Shown: positions 34,409 to 42,256 of the stretch, one piece after another | How the letters are laid out: the number at the start of each line of letters is the position of its first letter | Numbering within the stretch: position 1 is the stretch's first letter | Source of the DNA: an uncultured Lachnospiraceae bacterium | GTDB lineage: Bacteria > Bacillota > Clostridia > Lachnospirales > Lachnospiraceae | Reading direction: 5' to 3' | Assembly: GCA_949740725.1 (NCBI GenBank) | Contig: CATJIO010000182.1 | Span: forward strand, 25,518-89,517 | DNA: 64,000 nucleotides | The notes under the pieces: model-generated | What the model saw: the letters and a program-made list of their open reading frames with translations, nothing else | What the model was told of the DNA's origin: nothing | The model's database searches: none | Program-made: the position numbers and the translations under genes

Positions 34409-35821
34409 ATGAAAAAGAGACAATTAGCAGCATTATCACTGGCAGTTATCATGGCGGCAGGCGCATTAGCTGGATGTGGCGGCGGACAGGATGCCGGGAC
34501 GACAGCTGCGCCTGAGTCAGAGGAGACCACAGCAGGAGCGGAGGGAGAATCAGGGGAGACTGCCGCCCAGGCGGAAGAAGGCACAGCCGGTGACGGCGCA
34601 GTTTACTATCTGAACTTTAAGCCGGAACAGGCAGACCAGTGGAAGGCTCTAGGAGAAGCTTATACAACAGAAACAGGTGTTCCAGTGACTGTGGTAACGG
34701 CTGCCAGCGGAACTTATGAGCAGACATTGAAATCAGAGATGGCGAAGAGCGAGGCGCCTACCTTATTCCAGGTGAATGGCCCTGTAGGCTTAGCTTCCTG
34801 GAAGGATTACTGCTACGATTTAAAAGATAGCGCAGTATATAAGGATCTTTCCAGCGATGATTTTGCCCTGATTGACGAGAGCGGCGCGGTAAAGGGAATT
34901 GCCTACGTTATTGAGACTTATGGCATTATTTACAATAAAGCTCTGTTAAATGACTATATGGAGACAGAGGGGGCGGTGATTGCTTCAGCTGATGAGATCA
35001 ACAGCTTTGACAAGCTGAAGGCTGTAGCAGATGATATCCAGGCGAAGAAGGATGAACTGGGGATTGACGGCGCCTTTACCTCCGCTGGATTCGACGCTTC
35101 TTCTGACTGGCGGTTTAAAACCCATTTAGCTAATCTGCCACTGTATTATGAGTACAAAGCAGAAAATATCTCTTCTACCGAAGCAGTAAAGGGAACTTAT
35201 CTGGATAACTTTAAGCAGATTTTTGATCTTTATATTACGGACTCTGTGTGTGAACCCACCCTTTTATCTGGTAAGACGGGAAGTGACGCGGCAGCGGAAT
35301 TTGCTTTGGGCGAGGCTGTGTTCTACCAAAATGGAACCTGGGCATATGGCGATATTCAGGATAATGACGTGGCAGATGAAGATTTGGGCATGCTTCCCAT
35401 CTTTATCGGTGGAGAAGGCGAGGAAAATCAGGGCCTGTGCACTGGTTCTGAGAATTACTGGTGTGTAAATTCCAAAGCTTCTGAGGCAGATATCCAGGCA
35501 ACTCTCAACTTCCTTCAGTGGGTGGTAGAGAGCGATACCGGGCGGAAGGCACTGGCAGAGGATATGGGTTTTGTCACCCCATTTAGCACCTTTACTGAGG
35601 AATATCTCCCAGCTAATCCTTTAGTTGCAGCGGCAGATGAATATGTAAAGAACGGAACAACCTCAGTAAGCTGGAATTTTACCACCATGCCATCAGAAGA
35701 GTGGAAGAATCAGCTGGGAAGCGCCATGCTTGAGTATGCACAGGGTACTGGTGATTGGGATGCTGTAGTAAAGGCATTCGTGGATAATTGGGCAGTGGAA
35801 TACCAGGCTGCAAATAACTAG
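34409..35821 (+). CDS. ABC transporter solute-binding lipoprotein, maltodextrin type
   Basis: 470 residues. Lipoprotein signal MKKRQLAALSLAVIMAAGALAGC, lipobox LAGC. A Glu/Thr/Ala-rich spacer (to about residue 64) follows, then an extracellular solute-binding family 1 domain: GVPVTVVTAASGTYEQTLKSEMAKSEAPTLFQVNG and a C-terminal QWVVESDTGRKALAEDMGFVTPF. Located outside the membrane, it would capture malto-oligosaccharides, as suggested by MalQ and GlgB nearby. A terminator after the gene should give more binding protein than permease. Confidence 0.92.
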   Translation: MKKRQLAALSLAVIMAAGALAGCGGGQDAGTTAAPESEETTAGAEGESGETAAQAEEGTAGDGAVYYLNFKPEQADQWKALGEAYTTETGVPVTVVTAASGTYEQTLKSEMAKSEAPTLFQVNGPVGLASWKDYCYDLKDSAVYKDLSSDDFALIDESGAVKGIAYVIETYGIIYNKALLNDYMETEGAVIASADEINSFDKLKAVADDIQAKKDELGIDGAFTSAGFDASSDWRFKTHLANLPLYYEYKAENISSTEAVKGTYLDNFKQIFDLYITDSVCEPTLLSGKTGSDAAAEFALGEAVFYQNGTWAYGDIQDNDVADEDLGMLPIFIGGEGEENQGLCTGSENYWCVNSKASEADIQATLNFLQWVVESDTGRKALAEDMGFVTPFSTFTEEYLPANPLVAAADEYVKNGTTSVSWNFTTMPSEEWKNQLGSAMLEYAQGTGDWDAVVKAFVDNWAVEYQAANN

Positions 35822-35834
35822 AAAATCATTACTA

Positions 35835-35882
35835 CTGCCGCAAAATACCATTCCCCCACATATGTATTTTGCGGCAGTTTTT
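35835..35882 (+). terminator. Intra-operon terminator/attenuator between binding protein and permeases
   Basis: CTGCCGCAAAATAC (35835-35848) pairs perfectly with GTATTTTGCGGCAG (35864-35877) over a 15-nt loop and is followed by TTTTTG. Partial read-through would set a high ratio of binding protein to permease. Confidence 0.88.
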
Positions 35883-35904
35883 GTAGGATAAGAGGAGTAT
35901 CAAT

Positions 35905-36747
35905 ATGGATAAGGCCATCAAACGTTATTTTCCCGTTTTTGTGCTGCCTACTTTGGCTGCATTCACTATGGGTTTTATCGCGCCGTTTCTTGTGGGCGTA
36001 TATCTGTCATTTTGTAAGTTTACCACCATTAATGATGCGAAATTCGTAGGCGTGGTAAATTATACCAAGGTATTTACTGATGCTACGTTCGTTCATGCCT
36101 TATGGTACACGGCACTGTTTACGATAGTCAGTGTGGTGCTGATTAACTTTTTCGCCTTCGTAGCTGCGATGCTCTTAACCAGGAAGATTAAGGGAACGAA
36201 TCTGTTCCGGACGGTCTTCTTTATGCCGAACTTAATCGGTGGGATTATCCTGGGCTATGTGTGGAACTTGCTGTTAAACGGTATCCTTCTCCAGTTTAAT
36301 AAGACGCTGACCTATTCTTCTGTCTATGGCTTCTGGGGGCTGGTGATTTTAATGTGCTGGCAGCAGATCGGATATATGATGATTATCTACATCGCCGGAA
36401 TTCAAAATATTCCCGGGGACCTGGTGGAAGCGGCAAAGATTGACGGGGCCAACAGCTGGGATATCTTAAAAAATGTTACCATTCCCATGGTAATGCCTTC
36501 CATCACCATCTGTACCTTCCTGACCCTCACCAACGGCTTCAAGCTCTACGATCAGAACTTAGCCCTGACCAATGGAGAGCCCTCTAATATGTCGGAAATG
36601 CTGGCTTTAAATATTACCAATACCTTTTACGGCAGGGCCGGATGGGAAGGCGTCGGCCAGGCAAAGGCAGTGATTTTCTTTATCCTAGTGGCAGTCATTG
36701 CCCTGGCCCAGAACAGATTTACCAGAAGTAAGGAGGTGCAGCAGTAA
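35905..36747 (+). CDS. Sugar ABC transporter permease, MalF type
   Basis: 280 residues with six hydrophobic helices. The conserved cytoplasmic EAA loop, LVEAAKIDGANSWDILKNVTIPMVMPS, contacts the ATPase. GGIILGYVWNLL and the terminal NRFTRSKEVQQ are typical of the family. It overlaps the next permease by one base (TAATG). No ATP-binding subunit gene is in the operon. Confidence 0.93.
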   Translation: MDKAIKRYFPVFVLPTLAAFTMGFIAPFLVGVYLSFCKFTTINDAKFVGVVNYTKVFTDATFVHALWYTALFTIVSVVLINFFAFVAAMLLTRKIKGTNLFRTVFFMPNLIGGIILGYVWNLLLNGILLQFNKTLTYSSVYGFWGLVILMCWQQIGYMMIIYIAGIQNIPGDLVEAAKIDGANSWDILKNVTIPMVMPSITICTFLTLTNGFKLYDQNLALTNGEPSNMSEMLALNITNTFYGRAGWEGVGQAKAVIFFILVAVIALAQNRFTRSKEVQQ

Positions 36748-37586
36748 TGAGCGAGAAAAAGAAAACCATAGACAACGTCCTTACACTTATTTTTTCTCTG
36801 TTGTCTCTCCTTTACCTGTTCCCTATTGCGCTGGTGGTAATCAACTCTTTTAAGAAGAAAGCTTACATCAGCAAGCGGCCATTTTCCATTCCTTCCGGAA
36901 AATCCTTTGTCGGATTTGAAAATTACCTTAACGGGATTGAAAAAACAGGCTTCTTTTCCGCATTTGGGTGGACATTGTTTATCACTATCTTTTCTGTGGC
37001 GGCGATTATCTTGTGCACTTCCATGTGTGCTTGGTATATCAGCCGGGTAAAGAATACCTTTACCAATATGTTGTATTATTTATGTCTTTTCTCTATGATT
37101 GTTCCCTTCCAAATGGTGATGTTCCCTCTGTCAAAGATCGCCAATATGCTGGGACTTTCTACTCCTTGGGGGTTGATCGTGGTTTATTTGGGATTCGGGG
37201 CTGGACTGTCCGTCTTCATGTTTACCGGCTTTGTGAAGTCTATTCCTCTTGAGATAGAGGAGGCAGCTATGATCGACGGATGCACGCCTATTCATACCTT
37301 TTTTGATGTGGTGCTTCCAATTATGAAACCCACCTGTGTGACAGTAGCGATTTTACAGACCATGTGGATCTGGAATGACTATTTGCTGCCTTATCTGACG
37401 TTAAATATGAAGAAATACAAGACTATTTCCATTGCGGTGCAGTATCTGCGGGGTGGATATGGTTCCATTGACATGGGCGCGATGATGGGAGTGCTGGTGC
37501 TGGCGATTATTCCTATTGTCATCTTTTACCTGGCCTGTCAGAAATATATTATCGAAGGTGTGGTTGCAGGCGCGGTAAAAGGATGA
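36747..37586 (+). CDS. Sugar ABC transporter permease, MalG type
   Basis: 279 residues, six helices. EAA loop PLEIEEAAMIDGCTPIHTFFDVVLPIMKP, then the C-terminal QKYIIEGVVAGAVKG typical of MalG and MsmG proteins. It pairs with the MalF-type permease to form the membrane channel. Start ATG 36747 shares a base with the upstream stop, so translation is coupled. Confidence 0.93.
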   Translation: MSEKKKTIDNVLTLIFSLLSLLYLFPIALVVINSFKKKAYISKRPFSIPSGKSFVGFENYLNGIEKTGFFSAFGWTLFITIFSVAAIILCTSMCAWYISRVKNTFTNMLYYLCLFSMIVPFQMVMFPLSKIANMLGLSTPWGLIVVYLGFGAGLSVFMFTGFVKSIPLEIEEAAMIDGCTPIHTFFDVVLPIMKPTCVTVAILQTMWIWNDYLLPYLTLNMKKYKTISIAVQYLRGGYGSIDMGAMMGVLVLAIIPIVIFYLACQKYIIEGVVAGAVKG

Positions 37587-37634
37587 TATGATAGTATCGA
37601 ATTATTATTGAATGGAATAAAGGAGGAATTACCA

Positions 37635-39131
37635 ATGAGAGAATGTGGGATGCTGCTGGCAATTTCCAGCCTGCCGTCACCTTACGGCATCGGAGCCTTT
37701 TCAAAAGAGGCTTATGAATTTGTGGATGCCTTAAGGCGAGCAGGACAGAGATATTGGCAGATTCTTCCATTGGGGCCTACCGGATACGGAGATTCTCCTT
37801 ATCAGTCCTTCACCGCCTTTGGGGGGAATCCCTATTTCATCGATCTGACCACATTGATTGAAGAAGGGCTTTTAACAAAGGAGGAGTGCCTTCTGGCAGA
37901 TTTTGGGGGAAGCAGGCGATATGTTTCTTACGATAAGCTGTATCTGAACCGGTTTCCTCTTCTAAAAAAGGCGTTTGCCCGATGGATGGAGAGGGAAGGA
38001 GAGGAAGGGGCGCAGGAAATCTTCCGCGAGAATCTACAGGAGGAGACGGTGGAATACTGCTTTTATATGGCAGTGAAAAATCACTTTGACAGTAAGCCCT
38101 GGACGGAATGGGATGAGGAAATAAAGCTGCGGAAGCCTGAGGCGATGAAAGCCTTTCAGGAGACATTAAAGGAAGAGATCTGGTTTTACCAGTTCCTCCA
38201 GGTGAAGTTCCAGGAGCAGTGGGATGCTTTAAAGTCCTATGCTAATGGGCAGGGGATCAAGATTATCGGCGACATTCCTATCTATGTGGCCTTCGACAGT
38301 GCAGATGCATGGGCTCATCCGGAGCTGTTCCAGTTTAATGAGGAGAATACGCCTACTGCGGTGGCGGGATGCCCGCCAGACGGATTTTCCGCTACAGGAC
38401 AGCTTTGGGGGAATCCTCTTTACCGTTGGGAATACCATGAGGAGACGAAGTATGCCTGGTGGCTGAAGCGGATGGAATACAGTTTCCGGCTGTATGATGT
38501 GGTGCGAGTAGACCATTTCCGTGGATTTGACGAGTACTATTCCATCCCTTATGGCAATGCCACAGCTGAACATGGAAAATGGGTAAAGGGACCAGGCATT
38601 GGGATTTTCCGACAGATGGAGAAGCACTTTGGAACCAGGGATCTTCCCATTATTGCAGAGGATCTGGGCTTTTTAACGCCGAGCGTATTGAAGTTGGTGG
38701 AGGACACCGGGTTTCCAGGGATGAAGGTGCTGGAGTTTGCCTTTGATACCAGAGAAGAGAGCGATTATCTGCCTCATAATTACACAAAGAATTGTGTGGT
38801 TTATACTGGAACCCATGACAATGATACGGTCCGGGGCTGGTTTGAGAAGATGCCTGAGCAGGATAAGCTGATGGCATTGGAGTATATGAATGGTCAGAAC
38901 GGCGAGGGGCCGTGGGTGAACTGGGACTTCATTCGTCTGGCGCTGGCCAGCGTGGCTTGTCTGGCTGTGATACCAGTGCAGGATTATCTGGGACTGGGCA
39001 GTGAGGCCAGGATGAATGAACCTTCCACATTGGGCGACAACTGGAAATGGAGGCTGCAGGCAGGAGAGCTTAGTGATGAAATCTGCCAAAAGGCCAGAAG
39101 GATGGCCCGCCTGTATGGACGTTTTTCATAA
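37635..39131 (+). CDS. malQ: 4-alpha-glucanotransferase (amylomaltase)
   Basis: 498 residues from ATG 37635, 7 nt after AAAGGAGGA; TTG 37608 upstream is not supported. GH77 signatures: GIGAFSKEAYEFVDALRRAG, WQILPLGPTGYGDSPYQSFTAFGGNPYFIDL, VRVDHFRGFDEYYSIPYG with the nucleophile Asp, AEDLGFLTP with the acid-base Glu, and GTHDNDTVRGW. It transfers glucan segments between imported malto-oligosaccharides in the cytosol. It belongs to the same unit as the importer (48 bp after the MalG-type gene). Confidence 0.96.
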   Translation: MRECGMLLAISSLPSPYGIGAFSKEAYEFVDALRRAGQRYWQILPLGPTGYGDSPYQSFTAFGGNPYFIDLTTLIEEGLLTKEECLLADFGGSRRYVSYDKLYLNRFPLLKKAFARWMEREGEEGAQEIFRENLQEETVEYCFYMAVKNHFDSKPWTEWDEEIKLRKPEAMKAFQETLKEEIWFYQFLQVKFQEQWDALKSYANGQGIKIIGDIPIYVAFDSADAWAHPELFQFNEENTPTAVAGCPPDGFSATGQLWGNPLYRWEYHEETKYAWWLKRMEYSFRLYDVVRVDHFRGFDEYYSIPYGNATAEHGKWVKGPGIGIFRQMEKHFGTRDLPIIAEDLGFLTPSVLKLVEDTGFPGMKVLEFAFDTREESDYLPHNYTKNCVVYTGTHDNDTVRGWFEKMPEQDKLMALEYMNGQNGEGPWVNWDFIRLALASVACLAVIPVQDYLGLGSEARMNEPSTLGDNWKWRLQAGELSDEICQKARRMARLYGRFS

Positions 39132-39174
39132 ATGCTGCATGTATTATCGCTGACAAAAGACAGTCTGCCCATTT

Positions 39175-39223
39175 GGGCGCTGCTGCCTTCGCGCTCCCGG
39201 TGACATGCACACAGGGAGCGCCC
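39175..39223. other. Mutually exclusive inverted repeats between malQ and the lacI-type gene
   Basis: GCGCTCCC (39191-39198) pairs perfectly with GGGAGCGC (39214-39221). GGGCGCT (39175-39181) can instead pair with AGCGCCC (39217-39223), using the same right arm. There is no T run, so it is not a standard terminator. It lies in the 154-bp gap before the regulator gene. Confidence 0.45.
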
Positions 39224-39285
39224 AGCGGGATACTACCGATGAACAGCAATGCGAAAAGCTGATACATGGGAAGAGGAGGGAAAAG

Positions 39286-40359
39286 GTGGAACCAATTACC
39301 ATAAAGGATGTGGCGAAAATCTGCGGGGTGGGGGTAAGCACCGTTTCACGGGCGATTAACAATCACCCGGATATTAATCAGGAGACGAAAGACCGAATTA
39401 TACAAGTGATTAAGGAAAATCACTATGTGCCCAATAACAGCGCCCGGAACCTAAAGCGCTCTGAGGCAAGAACTATCGCTGTTTTGATTAAGGGCATCTC
39501 AAACCCGTTCTTTGCCAGAATGATTCAGATTTTAGAAGAGGAAATTCAGAAAAAGAAATATTCCTTTGTGCTGCATCGGGTGGATGAGAAGGAGGATGAG
39601 GTAGATGTGGCGGTTGAGCTGATTAAAGAGAAGCGCCTGAAGGGAATTATCTTCTTGGGCGGTTTTTTTACCCACAGCAGAGAAAAACTGCAGCAGCTGA
39701 CCGTCCCTTATGTCTTGAGTACTGTGGGGATCTTAAATACAGGGGAAGAGAAGGAACCTCTGGACTACTCCTCGGTGTCAGTAGATGACTTTGAGGAAAG
39801 CTATAAGATGGTAGATTATCTGTGCAGCCTGGGGCACAAGGATATTTTGATTCTGGCATCCTGCGAGGATGACGAGAGCATAGGGGCTCTGCGCCTGGCC
39901 GGATACCAGAAGGCGTTGAAGGATCACCACATTCCTTTTCGACAGGATCACTGCATCTACATGGATGAGAGCATTCAGACCTATAGTATGGAGAATGGAT
40001 ATGCCTGTATGAAACGGGCGTTGGTGGAAAAGCTTTCCTTTACCGCAGTGTATGCAGTGTCTGACAGTACGGCAATCGGCGCCTGCCGGGCCCTTATCGA
40101 GGCGGGTAGGAGGATCCCCCAGGATGTTTCTGTGGCCGGGTTTGATGGACTGGACATTGCCCGGTTTTATCATCCATCCTTGACGACGATCCGTCAGCCG
40201 GTGGAGAAGATGGCATATGCCACCATCCGCCTGCTGTTCAATGAGATTAAAAAGGGAAGCGGACACCAACAGCTGGTCTTTCCGGCAGAATTAGTGATAG
40301 GGGAATCTACCAGAGCCTGTGGGCCAGAGGGGGCGTCCATTGCCCCAAGGGCGATTTAA
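39286..40359 (+). CDS. LacI family transcriptional regulator (maltose-type)
   Basis: 357 residues from GTG 39286, 5 nt after GAGGAGGG; the longer frame from 39205 starts within the inverted repeats and is not supported. The N-terminal helix-turn-helix is TIKDVAKICGVGVSTVSRAINNHPDI, with the hinge NNSARNLKRSEARTIAVLI, then a periplasmic-binding-like effector domain (ISNPFFARMIQILEEEI; VAGFDGLDIARFYHPSLTTIRQPVEKM). It is placed directly after the maltodextrin genes and probably binds the tandem repeats at 34291. Confidence 0.92.
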   Translation: MEPITIKDVAKICGVGVSTVSRAINNHPDINQETKDRIIQVIKENHYVPNNSARNLKRSEARTIAVLIKGISNPFFARMIQILEEEIQKKKYSFVLHRVDEKEDEVDVAVELIKEKRLKGIIFLGGFFTHSREKLQQLTVPYVLSTVGILNTGEEKEPLDYSSVSVDDFEESYKMVDYLCSLGHKDILILASCEDDESIGALRLAGYQKALKDHHIPFRQDHCIYMDESIQTYSMENGYACMKRALVEKLSFTAVYAVSDSTAIGACRALIEAGRRIPQDVSVAGFDGLDIARFYHPSLTTIRQPVEKMAYATIRLLFNEIKKGSGHQQLVFPAELVIGESTRACGPEGASIAPRAI

Positions 40360-40369
40360 ACTGGCTAGT

Positions 40370-41275
40370 TTACGGGGTGGTTGTGTCGATATAGATACTG
40401 ACCTCCCCGTTTTGCTGTTCTGACGCGGGAACAGAGGTTTCCGGCTGACTTAACGCCGGAGCGGCTGTTTCTGCCAAACTTGCCTCAGAACTATCCTCTA
40501 TTTGTACTTCAGTTTCTGGGGAAGCAGAGGGCGGCTGCTCAGCCGTATCCGAAAGCAGGGAGTCCTGGCTGACAGGGGATTCTACAGGATTACCATTGGG
40601 ATCCAGCACTTCGGTATGGGTGCTGAAGGTAGCCTGCATGGCATTGCCGGCCAGATCGCTTGCGTGAATAATTAGCGGCTCGTCCCCCATGGAAAAGGAA
40701 AAGGTTCCAGTCAGTTTATCTGACCAGATGGGGGCGCTGGGAATTCCAGAGGGGGTAAGAGCCGTAATGGAGGCAGGATCCAGCCCGGATTGGCTGTCTT
40801 CGAAAGTAATCGTAAGGATTCCGTCCTCTATGGCATATTGGTCATTGATTACCGGCGCAACATCGTCTAAAATATTCACATGCTCATACTGTAGAGCAGT
40901 CATGCCGTTAATGGTTTTGGCATAAATTTCAATGACCCCATTTTTGAAGATTTCCCCGGTATAAATATTACGCTTCTCCTGGGTAAGGGGAAGTTCCGCC
41001 CCTTCCTGAGCAGAGGTAAACTCAGTAATAGGCAGCAGGGAGGAAATGGTGACCGTGACCGTGGAGGTCTTATAATCCTTGGTATCCGCTACCTGGATAG
41101 TGATGTGGGGCCTGGCGCTGACCAGGACAAATAGCAGGCTATTTACAATAAGAAAGGGGAGCACATAAAATAACAGCACATTCATCCATTCACTGCGCTT
41201 CTTTGGCCTGCGTATCTGGCGACTGCTGGGATCGGCTTTGGGCTCCCTCGATTCACGTTTGTATATTCGTTCCAT
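40370..41275 (-). CDS. Membrane-anchored surface protein with beta-sandwich domains
   Basis: 301 residues from ATG 41275 (AGGAGGAC upstream); the frame extends 13 codons further. A basic cytoplasmic tail (KRESREPKADPSSRQIRRPKKRS) precedes one membrane helix at about 31-53, so the rest is outside. Two Ig-like or cadherin-like segments follow (ITIQVADTKDYKTSTVTVTI; VAPVINDQYAIEDGILTITFEDSQSGLDP, then DLAGNAMQATFST), a pattern seen in bacterial adhesion modules. The last ~75 residues are Ser/Pro/Glu/Ala-rich and disordered. No enzyme domain is seen. Convergent with the LacI-type gene. Confidence 0.7.
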   Translation of the reverse strand: MERIYKRESREPKADPSSRQIRRPKKRSEWMNVLLFYVLPFLIVNSLLFVLVSARPHITIQVADTKDYKTSTVTVTISSLLPITEFTSAQEGAELPLTQEKRNIYTGEIFKNGVIEIYAKTINGMTALQYEHVNILDDVAPVINDQYAIEDGILTITFEDSQSGLDPASITALTPSGIPSAPIWSDKLTGTFSFSMGDEPLIIHASDLAGNAMQATFSTHTEVLDPNGNPVESPVSQDSLLSDTAEQPPSASPETEVQIEDSSEASLAETAAPALSQPETSVPASEQQNGEVSIYIDTTTP

Positions 41276-41426
41276 AAAAGTCCTCCTGACAAATAATAGA
41301 ATAGCAGAAAACAAAGAATCTTACAAGTTTATCTTCTACATTTTGTCCGGGTATGCTATGATAGGATATAGAAACAAGGGGAAGCATAAAGGGTAGTGTA
41401 TGCATTAAAGTGATGGAGGACAGGGA

Positions 41427-41996
41427 ATGATCGTAAAAAAGGCAGTGGCGTTTGCTGAAGCAGCGCACCGGGGGGCTGTGCGCAAGGGAACCAACATCCC
41501 CTTTATCACACATCCTCTGGATACAGCGGTAATTGTGGCATCGCTTACAGAGGATCAGGAGCTGATTGCGGCAGCGATTCTCCATGATGTGGTAGAAGAT
41601 GCGGGCGTTACGGAAGAGGAGCTTAGGGAAGCCTTTGGCAGCCGGGTAGCAGAGCTTGTGATGGCTGAGACGGAGGACAAGACGAAATCTTGGATGGAGA
41701 GAAAGACGGCCACTTTGGAACATTTAACTCACGCCTCCAGAGATGAAAAGATCCTGGTGCTGGGGGACAAGCTGAGCAATATCCGCAGTACTGCCAGAGA
41801 TTATTTGCTGTTGGGAGAGGTATTCTGGAACCGGTTTAATGAAAAGAGGAAGGCGCTTCACCAGTGGTATTATGAGGGGGTGGCAGAGAGGCTTAAGGAG
41901 CTGTCTGATTACCCTCAGTATCAAGAGTATGAGAAGCTCTGCAAGATGGTATTTCACCATCAGACGTTGTTTTCTGGAGGGGAGCCCAGTAATTGA
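41427..41996 (+). CDS. HD-domain phosphohydrolase related to (p)ppGpp hydrolases
   Basis: 189 residues. The SpoT/MESH1-like pattern is complete: AHRGAVRKGTNIPFITHPLDTA, then the HD pair in AAAILHDVVEDAGVTEEEL, and LVLGDKLSNIRS with the late Asp. There is no synthetase or TGS domain, so it resembles a small alarmone hydrolase (Mesh1 type) that removes pyrophosphate from ppGpp. Start ATG 41427 follows GGAGGACAGGGA. A weak promoter TCTACA-16-TATGAT is seen at 41335-41362. Monocistronic. Confidence 0.82.
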   Translation: MIVKKAVAFAEAAHRGAVRKGTNIPFITHPLDTAVIVASLTEDQELIAAAILHDVVEDAGVTEEELREAFGSRVAELVMAETEDKTKSWMERKTATLEHLTHASRDEKILVLGDKLSNIRSTARDYLLLGEVFWNRFNEKRKALHQWYYEGVAERLKELSDYPQYQEYEKLCKMVFHHQTLFSGGEPSN

Positions 41997-42086
41997 TAAA
42001 ATGATATACTGGAGCGGCTGGACGGCAGCAACTTTTCCGGACAGCCGCGATATGTGGAAGTTAACTGGGTATTATTGTAAAAATGC

Positions 42087-42114
42087 TTGAAAATTAGATA
42101 GATTGTGGTATAAT
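42087..42114 (+). promoter_or_regulatory. Sigma-A promoter of the thioester-domain adhesin gene
   Basis: TTGAAA (42087-42092), 16-bp spacer, TATAAT (42109-42114). It implies a 5' leader of about 135 nt before ATG 42257. Confidence 0.78.
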
Positions 42115-42146
42115 GTCAATATGGCGGTATCATTCTTATATCGCTG

Positions 42147-42247
42147 GCCGGAGATCCGGCAGCTGGTTTGTTCTAAACCAGTGATTCCAGAGATTTCGTA
42201 CATTGAAAACAGCAAAGGACCGCTCTTCGTTTCCGCGATTGCGGAAA
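42147..42247 (+). promoter_or_regulatory. Structured 5' leader with three hairpins, last one covering the ribosome-binding site
   Basis: Hairpin 1: GCCGG-AGAT-CCGGC (42147-42160). Hairpin 2: TGGTTT-GTTCT-AAACCA (42164-42180). Hairpin 3: TTTCCGC-GATT-GCGGAAA (42230-42247), whose right arm contains the start of the Shine-Dalgarno GGAAAGGAG. The third would reduce translation of the adhesin while folded. It matches no riboswitch class known to me. Confidence 0.5.
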
Positions 42248-42256
42248 GGAGAAGCT

